DNA of 64,000 nucleotides from Patiriisocius sp047730165 (GTDB lineage Bacteria; Bacteroidota; Bacteroidia; Flavobacteriales; Flavobacteriaceae): positions 496,001 through 560,000 of the forward strand of contig NZ_CP159834.1 of the NCBI RefSeq assembly GCF_047730165.1, read 5' to 3'. Below, piece by piece: positions 7,436 to 14,882 of this stretch; the first letter of the stretch is position 1, and each line of letters starts with the position of its first letter. Both the position numbers and the translations under genes were made by a program. The notes under the pieces were generated by a model that did no database searches, was not told the DNA's origin, and saw only the letters and a list, made by a program, of their open reading frames with translations.

Positions 7436-9645
7436 AACTTAACGGTCGCTCCTACTAAAAAGTTAATCGTGGCTTGTGGATAAAATCCGGCACCTTCAAC
7501 AGTTGTAATCGTTCCTGGCGCACTAAAATCATCATCATACGTAAAGAAGTAGCCATTGTTCACGTACTCTTTATTAAAAATATTATTCACGAGTCCAGAA
7601 AACACAATCTCCCTAACTACAGGAACATCTTTAAGCGTATACACAAGGTTTATATCACTTACAAAATAAGCATCCAGTACTGAGGCATCGCTATCGATAT
7701 TACCCATATATTGCTGGCTGACGTACTTAGATAGAAATCCAATTTCAAAATGCTTCATCGGCCTATATAAAATAGCATTACCCGCTACCACAGATGGAGA
7801 GAAGGCAAGATTTGTATCTCCTAGATTTGTTAATACACCGTCTCTCTCGAAGAAGAAATCTTTATTTTTATTGGTGCTAATGGCAACATTTGGTTGTAGT
7901 CTTATTTTTTCTGAAATATCCAGGGTGGCATCTATTTCTACTCCCAAACGATAGCTCTTCCCGCTACTCGCTCTTATGGGTGCTCCCACATCATCAATCG
8001 CTCCTGTGAGTATTAATTGGTCTTTATAAAACATATAAAAAGCATTTGTGTTTAACTTTAAAGTTTCCGAAGCAAAACGCCAACCTAACTCAATATCATC
8101 AAGTCGTTCTGCGGTAAAAAGTCCATTCTCAAAATCACTTCTTCGTGGTTCCCGATTGGCCCTACCATAAGAAGCATACAACTGGTTTGCGTCATTATAC
8201 TTGTAAGAAACTCCAGCTTTTGGATTAAAAAAATCATAATTCACATCTACAACTAAAGGCTCACGATCTGACGTTAACCCACTCGTGGTATGATTTACAA
8301 ATCTGCCTTGTAGATCTGCAAAAGCAGACCATTGATTATTTATTTTATACGTAGCTTTTGAAAAGATGGCGGCTTCTTTCTTGACCCCGTTACCATCATA
8401 ATATCGTTCCTTGTAATCATAACCAGTGGGGAATTCACTATATATTACTTCGCCATAATGATCGCCATCGTAGTAACTGTAAAATAGCCCACCTGAGATG
8501 TCCCAGTTTTCATCTTTGTAATTTACATTACCGTTTACTACATAAAAGTCATTATCTAACCAGCGACGACGTAAATAATCTGTAGATGTAACCGTCTCTC
8601 CCCCTATCACAACTGGTTCTGCTCCTAAGAAATCAAACTGACTCGCGCCACTAAACAAAACATTTGAGTAATAGTAATCGTCCACATACTGTTCAAAATA
8701 ACCACGCCCGTAGGTATAATTGAGCGAGAGGTTGGTACTCCAATTGCTGTTTAACTTCTGGTTCCAAAGTAATTGATAATGATCTTGGGCGTAGTTATCT
8801 ACCTCATTGTCATAGAATCCTTCAAAATTTCCATCGGCATCAAACTGCTGTCCTACCGTGTTGAAGGTTCTGTCACTCGCTAAGGTCTCCGCATCAATAC
8901 CGTAATAAGCTTGATAGGTTTCTTCTCTACCACCAAAAGCGATTGCTTTAATTAATGTGTTTCTATCTTGATAAGACCCTTGCAAGAAATAAGACTTCAA
9001 ATCTGAAGAGGCTCGATCTATATAGCCATCACTAGTTATATTTGAAAGCCGTCCGGCGATTTCTATATGGTCATTTAAAAGTCCTGTTGTGAATTTCACA
9101 TTATGCTTTCTGGTGTTATAAGACCCAAGCGAATTTGAAATAGACCCGCCAGCTTCTTTTTGTACCGCATCTGTTAAAAGGTTTAGACTTGCTCCAAAAG
9201 CACCACTTCCGTTTGTAGACGTTCCCACGCCACGTTGCAATTGCAAACTCTCTACGCTCGAGGTAAAATCTGGTAAATTCACAAAAAACGTTCCTTGGCT
9301 CTCTGCGTCATTAAAGGGGATTCCGTTAAGTGTGACATTAATTCGAGAACCATCGCTACCCCGAACTCTAAAATACGTGTACCCCACACCTGCACCTGCA
9401 TCACTCGTCGTGACAACAGAAGGCATATAGCTTAACATATAAGGAATATCTTGTCCTAGGTTCCTTTTCTCGAGGTCCTTAGCGCTAAGGTTTGAGTGTG
9501 TAATAGGAGAATCTGCCGCTACACGAACAGACTTAATAAATACTTCTTCTAGTTTTTCAACCTTCGTAGTATCTTGTACTTTAACTTGAGAGGACGCGCT
9601 AAATGCTACTAACATTATGGCTGCAGAAATGACACTGTTTTTCAT
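7432..9645 (-). CDS. TonB-dependent receptor, probably for thiamin or a derivative
   Basis: Outer-membrane active transporter of 737 residues. Signal peptide about 1-19 (FSASSQ), then a plug domain about 45-165 with the classic run YTYFRVRGSDGSRINVTLNG and NLLTDA, then a 22-strand-type barrel ending in the aromatic-terminated strand FLVGATVKF. Automated annotation would call it an iron receptor. However, a TPP riboswitch lies between it and arfB, so thiamin-related cargo is far more likely. In Bacteroides an analogous receptor (OMR1) is under THI-element control. Cargo is inferred from regulation, not from the protein. Confidence 0.85.
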   Translation of the reverse strand: MKNSVISAAIMLVAFSASSQVKVQDTTKVEKLEEVFIKSVRVAADSPITHSNLSAKDLEKRNLGQDIPYMLSYMPSVVTTSDAGAGVGYTYFRVRGSDGSRINVTLNGIPFNDAESQGTFFVNLPDFTSSVESLQLQRGVGTSTNGSGAFGASLNLLTDAVQKEAGGSISNSLGSYNTRKHNVKFTTGLLNDHIEIAGRLSNITSDGYIDRASSDLKSYFLQGSYQDRNTLIKAIAFGGREETYQAYYGIDAETLASDRTFNTVGQQFDADGNFEGFYDNEVDNYAQDHYQLLWNQKLNSNWSTNLSLNYTYGRGYFEQYVDDYYYSNVLFSGASQFDFLGAEPVVIGGETVTSTDYLRRRWLDNDFYVVNGNVNYKDENWDISGGLFYSYYDGDHYGEVIYSEFPTGYDYKERYYDGNGVKKEAAIFSKATYKINNQWSAFADLQGRFVNHTTSGLTSDREPLVVDVNYDFFNPKAGVSYKYNDANQLYASYGRANREPRRSDFENGLFTAERLDDIELGWRFASETLKLNTNAFYMFYKDQLILTGAIDDVGAPIRASSGKSYRLGVEIDATLDISEKIRLQPNVAISTNKNKDFFFERDGVLTNLGDTNLAFSPSVVAGNAILYRPMKHFEIGFLSKYVSQQYMGNIDSDASVLDAYFVSDINLVYTLKDVPVVREIVFSGLVNNIFNKEYVNNGYFFTYDDDFSAPGTITTVEGAGFYPQATINFLVGATVKF

Positions 9646-9712
9646 TCGATCTAAAAATTAAGACGAATAAAAGGGGCAATTATTCTTGTTAAAAAATATA
9701 AATGGTGTCTGG

Positions 9713-9769
9713 TCGAGCGCAGTCGAGACATGTTAGATTGCTCGACAATTACATCTCGACTGCGCTCGA
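9713..9769. repeat. GC-rich 16-bp inverted repeat in the receptor leader
   Basis: Perfect arms TCGAGCGCAGTCGAGA (9713-9728) and TCTCGACTGCGCTCGA (9754-9769) around a 25-nt spacer. They are far richer in GC than the surroundings. The element lies between the TPP aptamer and the receptor ATG, so it may act in the expression platform or be an inserted REP-like palindrome. No T-tract directly follows on the minus strand. Confidence 0.8.
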
Positions 9770-9779
9770 TGCGACAGTA

Positions 9780-9945
9780 CAATTCCTAAACAGCATTACC
9801 TGTTCTAGGTTCTATGGGTGTAATCTCAGCCTGAAAGATTTATGATTTGTTATTTTCAATATTAGATTTTTAAAACTATTAGTTTTGAAATCTTCAATCT
9901 ACAATGTTAAATCGTTAATCGATTAAGCACCCCTTTGAGATGAGC
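9780..9945 (-). promoter_or_regulatory. TPP riboswitch (THI element)
   Basis: On the minus strand the conserved THI blocks occur in order and at suitable spacing: AAAGGGGTGC (ending at 9927), then a long P3a-type arm of about 80 nt, then GGCTGAGATTACACCC, GAACCTAGAACAGGTAATGC, and TTTAGGAA (ending near 9784). GGGGTG can pair with CACCC (P2) and ACCT with AGGT (P5). The element lies 135 nt above the TonB receptor ATG, so TPP is expected to repress receptor synthesis. An Rfam RF00059 search would settle it. Confidence 0.92.
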
Positions 9946-9995
9946 AACAAAGATAGTAATCGTTTTAGAATGAAATGCTATTTTTTAAAAAAAAA

Positions 9996-10400
9996 TTAAT
10001 CTAAAGATGGACGTTTCCTATTAGTCTTTTTTAATGCTTTGTTTTTTTTAGAACGCAATCGCTTCTCTACCGCGGCTCTAGAAGGTTTTGTTTTCTTTCG
10101 CTTTTTTCGAACCTTTAAACTTTCTGCAATAAGATGAAGCATACGCTCGATTACAATCGCCTTATTCCTATGTTGGCTTCGGGATTCGCCACAGGCAAGC
10201 ACGAGCGTTCCTTCACTGGATATTCTTTTTTTTAGTTTTTCTGAAAGGCGCGCTATTTCAGCCATAGAAAGCGCGTTTGTATTTGTTAGATTAAAGTGTG
10301 CCTCCACCTTTGACGAAGTTTTATTTACGTGCTGTCCTCCGGGCCCACTGCTACGAACGGCCTTAAAGTTAAGCTCAGTAATTAAAAGAATCTTGTCCAT
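9996..10400 (-). CDS. arfB: Alternative ribosome-rescue peptidyl-tRNA hydrolase ArfB
   Basis: Releases peptides from stalled ribosomes lacking a stop codon. The 134-residue protein has the catalytic GGQ (21-23) within SSGPGGQHVNKTSSKVE. It also has the Lys/Arg-rich C-terminal tail (RKKRKKTKPS...KKTNRKRPSLD) that threads the empty mRNA channel, which separates it from RF1/RF2. Its start overlaps the DUF4301 stop by one base, indicating translational coupling. The TPP riboswitch begins only 50 nt after its stop. Confidence 0.93.
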   Translation of the reverse strand: MDKILLITELNFKAVRSSGPGGQHVNKTSSKVEAHFNLTNTNALSMAEIARLSEKLKKRISSEGTLVLACGESRSQHRNKAIVIERMLHLIAESLKVRKKRKKTKPSRAAVEKRLRSKKNKALKKTNRKRPSLD

Positions 10401-11923
10401 TATGCTAAAGGTCTGTGTACTTTTTTAATAAGATCATTGACCGTTTTTACAGGGCTGAATGTTGATAAGGGAACTTCTATAAAAATCGTGTTCCACCGTG
10501 CCATGGCACCGTTCCAAAGTCCAGGAAGTTCTAATACTTTTATTGGCAATCCATCATAAGATTTTTGAGTTATAAACCCACTGTTCGCATCCCTAAAATC
10601 GAATAGATCAAACTTCTTACCTTGATAATCTCGCACCCCACAAACTACATCCACTGGATTAAAATGTGTAGCTTCCTCTAGTGATTTTTTCTGGGACACA
10701 TTATTCATATCTATTTGGGCAGCTTCCACAATTTGCAAGGAATCGGTATCGTTTTCTCTGACCCAGAAAGGCCCACCACCAGGAGCACCCGTATTTTGAA
10801 CCACGCCACAAACCCGAATTGGTCGATTTAATATGGTTCTAAGTTGTTGTGCTGTTTCCGGTTTAGACTTGCAATACAAGTGGTTCCAAACAAATGATTT
10901 TATCTCGTTCAATTTTTCCAGATCTACCCCTTTATCAATCTGATGAATGTATTTAAAAACTTGCTTTTGAGTATCGACAAGTTTTCCAGCGAGCACTTTT
11001 TTATAATGTGCTATTTCTGGAACATAATCCTCACTCACCACATTGTCTATGTTTTTTATAAAAACGATATCTGCATCAATGTCATTGAGGTTGCTGAGCA
11101 GTGCACCATGACCTGACGGTCTCAGCAGTAATTGGTTAGTAGCCGTTCGTATTAAATTAAACTGACTATCAACCGCTATGGCACTTGTCTCTTTTTTTTG
11201 AAACGAGTAGGTAATTTCAAAATCTGTTTTTGTTTTTTTAGTTACACGCTTTTTTATACCCGGATACACTTCCTTAAATTTATATAAGTGCTCCTCTGCA
11301 AAGGTAAAATGCAACTTAGCCCCCTCACCTGAAGCGGCATAAAACGCAGTTTCATACAACTGTTCTTCAAAGGCTGTTGTATAATATTTTATGTATTTAT
11401 GAAATGGAACCAACCCCTTAGGTAAGTCTTCATATCCCAATCCGCTTTTTTTAAGAAGCAATTCTGCGACTACCTTAAACCGAGGGCCTTTGGTCATTTT
11501 TTTAAAGTCTGGGTACTTTTCCCTAATCTTTTTACGAACTAGGTTTGTGAATGCAAAGTCTTTAAAATGTACAAAAAACTCCTTAGTTAGCGTATTTTCT
11601 TTTTGATTTAAATAGGTGTTTATAGATTCTTCTTCAGGATCAAAATTTTCTGAAAATTGCTTGAGATGCTTGAACATTCTAGTTGCGGCACCTGAAGCTG
11701 GCACAAACTTAACAATGTCAATTTTTTTACGAATCTCATCATATTTGGCTACTAGCTGTTTTCTCTCAGCCTCCGTATAAGATTCTACACCATTACCCAA
11801 GGTTGCCGCTGTTACTACATTTGCATAAGGAATCCCGTGAATAAGTGCTTCACGTTGTTTTTCGACTTCGTCGATAGTTATTCCCTTCGTGCATAAATAC
11901 GCTTCATCTTCTGGTGTGACCAT
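10400..11923 (-). CDS. DUF4301 protein, probable nucleotidyltransferase fold
   Basis: Conserved 507-residue Bacteroidota protein without assigned function. FVPASGAATRMF (73-84) resembles the glycine-rich NTP-binding loop of sugar-phosphate nucleotidyltransferases. RPSGHGALLSNL (268-279) followed by IVFIKNIDNV (286-295) resembles the PPGHGD...FVSNIDN block of UDP-glucose pyrophosphorylases. A further Gly-rich stretch is NTGAPGGGPFWV. I therefore infer a pyrophosphorylase-like GT-A fold; the substrate is unknown. Coupled to arfB downstream (1-nt overlap) and 4 nt from the NadR-like kinase upstream, inside the thiamin-related run. Call as DUF4301: sure. Fold: moderate. Confidence 0.8.
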   Translation of the reverse strand: MVTPEDEAYLCTKGITIDEVEKQREALIHGIPYANVVTAATLGNGVESYTEAERKQLVAKYDEIRKKIDIVKFVPASGAATRMFKHLKQFSENFDPEEESINTYLNQKENTLTKEFFVHFKDFAFTNLVRKKIREKYPDFKKMTKGPRFKVVAELLLKKSGLGYEDLPKGLVPFHKYIKYYTTAFEEQLYETAFYAASGEGAKLHFTFAEEHLYKFKEVYPGIKKRVTKKTKTDFEITYSFQKKETSAIAVDSQFNLIRTATNQLLLRPSGHGALLSNLNDIDADIVFIKNIDNVVSEDYVPEIAHYKKVLAGKLVDTQKQVFKYIHQIDKGVDLEKLNEIKSFVWNHLYCKSKPETAQQLRTILNRPIRVCGVVQNTGAPGGGPFWVRENDTDSLQIVEAAQIDMNNVSQKKSLEEATHFNPVDVVCGVRDYQGKKFDLFDFRDANSGFITQKSYDGLPIKVLELPGLWNGAMARWNTIFIEVPLSTFSPVKTVNDLIKKVHRPLA

Positions 11924-11927
11924 TTCT

Positions 11928-12488
11928 TTATTTACATAAGTGTTCTATAGCATTCACGGCTATCTGCAAGCGCTCTTCTCTTGTACCTTTTAAAGTAAGG
12001 TAGGGGAGATTATTATCTTTTAAATATTTTTCAAAAATAGAGAATAATACCAATCTATCATTAGGTCTGTCTCGTAAATCATCCTTTTCCCAAGGCGTGT
12101 CTATATACGTGAGTAAATATAAGTTGTAGTTAGCTTGTGCAGCATCATTTATAATAGGCTCCGGACAAAAACCATCATAATAATATTTTGAGTAAACAAT
12201 AAGTTCATCTAGGTTTGTATCGCAAAATACGTAGTCATTTTCTTTAGCCGAAATTTTGTTTTCTAATTGCATCTGTCCTTTAGCAATAGTAATCAAATCT
12301 TCTTTTGTACATATTTCATTTTTTTCATCCCACTTGGCTTGTAAATACGTGCGCATATATTCTGGCACCCAGGCAGCATTATAATGCGCTGCAAGTGCTT
12401 TTGCCAATGTGGTTTTACCAGAAGATTCCGGCCCAAAAAGCACGACCTTTATACAAGAGCTTTCCGCTTGTGTATCTGTTTTTTCCAT
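11928..12488 (-). CDS. NadR-like P-loop kinase
   Basis: ATPase of 186 residues matching the ribosylnicotinamide kinase domain of NadR. Walker A is GPESSGKTTL (about 19-28), with VPEYMRTYL, FCDTNLDE and the LID-like DDLRDRPNDR. The nucleotidyltransferase half of NadR is absent. It overlaps the PnuC-family gene by 40 nt, the usual pairing of a facilitator with a kinase that traps the vitamin. In NAD salvage the substrate is nicotinamide riboside. Here the nearby thiamine-binding protein and TPP riboswitch suggest it could phosphorylate thiamin instead. That is inference. Confidence 0.85.
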   Translation of the reverse strand: MEKTDTQAESSCIKVVLFGPESSGKTTLAKALAAHYNAAWVPEYMRTYLQAKWDEKNEICTKEDLITIAKGQMQLENKISAKENDYVFCDTNLDELIVYSKYYYDGFCPEPIINDAAQANYNLYLLTYIDTPWEKDDLRDRPNDRLVLFSIFEKYLKDNNLPYLTLKGTREERLQIAVNAIEHLCK

Positions 12489-13081
12489 GCAAAGTAGCCT
12501 CCTATGGCAATAAAAGTGAATAAAAAATATTGAAAACTTGTAAATGTAAATCCTTTGTAAAAATACAAAGGAACCGAAATAACATCACCTATAATCCAGT
12601 AGATCCAGTTCTCTACTTTACGCTTTGCCATCAACCACATCCCAACAAAAAAAATAGCTGTAGTAATAGTGTCTACGTAAGCTGTCCACGAATTCCACTT
12701 GTCAAATACCTGATAGACAACAAATACAAATAACAGTGTGGTGACAAAGATTACTGCAGAAATTTTATGCTCTTTGACACTTGTTCTCGTAATAGGGGTC
12801 ACTTGGGTTGCATTTACTTTACGTGTCCATATATACCAACCATAGACGCTCATCATAAAGTAGTACCCATTAATCATCATATCACCCAACAAGGCCCATT
12901 TTAATAATAAGTACACAAAAATAGCGGTACTGATCATCCCAGCAGGAAAGACTAAAATATTATTGCGCCAAGAAAAAATTACCGACAGTAGGCCAAAAAA
13001 TACAGCCACTAACTCTAGAATAATATCTATCGAGCTAGACTCGGAGTACTGTCCAAAGAGAAAATCAAAAATGGGGCTCAT
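12449..13081 (-). CDS. pnuC: PnuC-family vitamin transporter (nicotinamide riboside, or thiamin as PnuT)
   Basis: Small integral membrane facilitator, 210 residues, with seven to eight predicted helices. The PnuC signature SVYGWYIWTRK (WxxW) lies in the middle, preceded by the Asn/Tyr-rich NGYYFMMS. A second motif, NWIYWIIGDVISVPLYFYKG, lies near the C-terminus. PnuC proteins carry unphosphorylated vitamins that are trapped by a kinase, and the kinase gene overlaps downstream. The upstream gene encodes a thiamine-binding domain, and a TPP riboswitch lies in the same run. Thiamin (PnuT) is therefore at least as likely as nicotinamide riboside. Confidence 0.88.
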   Translation of the reverse strand: MSPIFDFLFGQYSESSSIDIILELVAVFFGLLSVIFSWRNNILVFPAGMISTAIFVYLLLKWALLGDMMINGYYFMMSVYGWYIWTRKVNATQVTPITRTSVKEHKISAVIFVTTLLFVFVVYQVFDKWNSWTAYVDTITTAIFFVGMWLMAKRKVENWIYWIIGDVISVPLYFYKGFTFTSFQYFLFTFIAIGGYFAWKKQIHKRKALV

Positions 13082-13325
13082 AATCGCTTCTATCAGATTT
13101 TACAATTTTTATATAAAGCAGTCCCTTATCAACAGACTCTAAAGCGGTTTTCATTTCTACTTGCAACACGTTCATCACTGTGTCATAATCACCATACACT
13201 TGAGTGCTTAGTGGATTCTCGAGCACCTTAAGACCAGAATCACGAAGGTTTTTTATAAAGTTGATAATTGGCGGCTCAAAATTATCATGAAGTGGAGTAA
13301 GCGTAAGTTCTACTGAAATATTCAT
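13065..13325 (-). CDS. Thiamine-binding domain protein (MTH1187/YkoF type)
   Basis: Small 86-residue protein matching the Thiamine_BP (DUF77) family: N-terminal ISVELTLTPL strand, a helix, STQVYGDYDTVMNVL, and C-terminal GLLYIKIVKSDR. Members of this family bind thiamin in a ferredoxin-like fold. There is no signal peptide, so it is cytosolic. Its stop overlaps the PnuC start by 17 nt, making it the first gene of the thiamin-related operon. A -7-like box (TATCTTTA on the minus strand, 13344-13351) lies 19 nt upstream. No second TPP aptamer is seen here. Confidence 0.8.
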   Translation of the reverse strand: MNISVELTLTPLHDNFEPPIINFIKNLRDSGLKVLENPLSTQVYGDYDTVMNVLQVEMKTALESVDKGLLYIKIVKSDRSDYEPHF

Positions 13326-13408
13326 TGATGTAAGTTTATGCTGTAAAGATAAGGTTTGAAGAAATCACAAAAAAAGAAAATCTTAACCCAATAGGAAAAG
13401 GCTTAATC

Positions 13409-14107
13409 TCATCCCTCTTCAAATACCGTACCCATTACAATAAAGTCTGCCCCTGCAGCATAAGCTTGCTTACATTGTGTTTGTGTTTTAATCCCTCCGC
13501 CAACAATTACTGGGATGGATACCGTTTCTTTCACCGCTTTAATAATCTCCACTGAAACTGGGATTTTCGCACCACTCCCTGCTTCTAGATATAAAAGCTT
13601 CGCACCCATTAATTGGCCCGCCAGTGCTGTATTCAAAATATCTTCTACTTCATCTTGCGACATCGCATCGGTCTCACTGACCCTAGCTACGGCAGAATCA
13701 TGGCCCCCATCAATTAATAAATAACTAGTAGGAATAATTTCTAAATTAGACTTATTTAATAAAGCAGCAGCTTTTACTTGTTGCCCTATTAAATACTCTG
13801 GATTTCTACCGGAATGTAAAGACAAGAACAATAAGGCATCAGCAGTTTCTTCGATTTGCTGATGGTTACCAGGAAACAAGAACACTGGCAGATTCGATTG
13901 CCTTTTTAAGGTTGCAACAACTAAAGAAATTTGATTGTGAATATCTGTACTTCCACCTACAAAAAGGTGGGTTGTTTCTTTCGGAATTTGTTCTAAAAAT
14001 TCGGAAACTGTGTCGCGGTTAAACTTCTCTGGATCTACTAAGATTGCCAATAGTTTTTCACCTATTTTAATGGCGCTTAATATTTCAGAATAAAAAAAAG
14101 ATTGCAT
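13409..14107 (-). CDS. Geranylgeranylglyceryl/heptaprenylglyceryl phosphate synthase
   Basis: TIM-barrel prenyltransferase that joins a polyprenyl diphosphate to glycerol-1-phosphate, the first step of archaeal-type ether lipids. Signatures: KLLAILVDPEKF near the N-terminus, FVGGSTD, PVFLFPGN, YLEAGSGA and PVIVGGGIKT (phosphate grip). Bacteroidota members belong to the group II GGGPS clade; their physiological product is not settled. The start at 14107 avoids overlap with the upstream gene; 14116 and 14131 are alternatives. Operonic with the phosphopantetheinyl transferase gene. Confidence 0.9.
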   Translation of the reverse strand: MQSFFYSEILSAIKIGEKLLAILVDPEKFNRDTVSEFLEQIPKETTHLFVGGSTDIHNQISLVVATLKRQSNLPVFLFPGNHQQIEETADALLFLSLHSGRNPEYLIGQQVKAAALLNKSNLEIIPTSYLLIDGGHDSAVARVSETDAMSQDEVEDILNTALAGQLMGAKLLYLEAGSGAKIPVSVEIIKAVKETVSIPVIVGGGIKTQTQCKQAYAAGADFIVMGTVFEEG

Positions 14108-14108
14108 C

Positions 14109-14744
14109 TTATTCATCTTTAATAATAGCATAGACTAGGGTAAACTGTTCCATTTCCATAAACGAAACCGTGTACGCTTGTGTTTTATCAAAGGCAGAAA
14201 CAGTGGCTATAGAATCTGCATCATCCAGTCTAAAATCTTCTACATAGATATGCTCTAAGAACCGAACTCCTGGCGTAGCAAAACTCTTGTAGAGTGATTC
14301 TTTTGCACCCCATACCATAGTGAGTTTTCTTATAAGTGCATCTTCATTTGCTAAGGTTCTATACTCTTCAATAGGGGTAAATTTATGGGCGATTTTTAAG
14401 ATTTTAGTGCGTTGTTTTTCTATATCTACACCTACCTTAACATCACTGATGATGATGGCAGAAAAAATATAGCTGTGCGTAATAGATATGTGCTTACCAT
14501 CCTTTAGATGCGGCTTTCCTTTCGGATCGTAAAACAGATCAAAATCTGTATAGCCCTTTACTTTTAACAAATGACGCACACTTATAAAGCCCCGTCTGTG
14601 CAAATCACTTTTCATGCAGTCCACACGGTCTTGACAATTTTCTGTTAAGTCTACACCAGCAGATAGCTCCTCATAAGATTCTGTAATCTTCCAGATGAGC
14701 ACTTCTGTGCTTGGGCTAACTGTTATTGTTTTGTAAAGAGGCAT
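14109..14744 (-). CDS. 4'-phosphopantetheinyl transferase superfamily protein
   Basis: Sfp-type enzyme of 211 residues that loads the phosphopantetheine arm of CoA onto carrier proteins. The Mg/CoA-binding motifs are GVDIE (105-109) and WGAKESLYK (145-153), with the conserved ISITHS at 86-91. The carrier protein is not in this window. The gene sits directly above the GGGP synthase gene and abuts it, so the two are co-transcribed. Confidence 0.9.
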   Translation of the reverse strand: MPLYKTITVSPSTEVLIWKITESYEELSAGVDLTENCQDRVDCMKSDLHRRGFISVRHLLKVKGYTDFDLFYDPKGKPHLKDGKHISITHSYIFSAIIISDVKVGVDIEKQRTKILKIAHKFTPIEEYRTLANEDALIRKLTMVWGAKESLYKSFATPGVRFLEHIYVEDFRLDDADSIATVSAFDKTQAYTVSFMEMEQFTLVYAIIKDE

Positions 14745-14765
14745 TAATAATTAAGGGATTATGAG

Positions 14766-14773
14766 TATTTTTG
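14766..14773 (+). promoter_or_regulatory. -7 box (TATTTTTG) of ahcY
   Basis: Exact TAnnTTTG match 110 nt above the ahcY ATG, which predicts an unusually long leader of about 105 nt. The leader contains a small hairpin at 14853-14868 (TTCCG / CGGAA) just before the start region. Confidence 0.5.
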
Positions 14774-14882
14774 CAGTCCGTAATCTAACGATTAAAAATA
14801 AGTAATAATCCTTAGAATCTTAGTATTACAAAATTAATGATTCAATAATCGCTTCCGGTTGGTCGGAAAAAAAATAAAAATT

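Noticed and set aside
7432..9645. Iron-siderophore receptor call for the TonB-dependent receptor
   Set aside because: The plug and barrel do not show cargo. The TPP riboswitch in the leader points to thiamin, so the iron label was not kept.
14853..14868. SAH or SAM riboswitch in the ahcY leader
   Set aside because: Only a 5-bp hairpin is visible and none of the conserved aptamer blocks are present.
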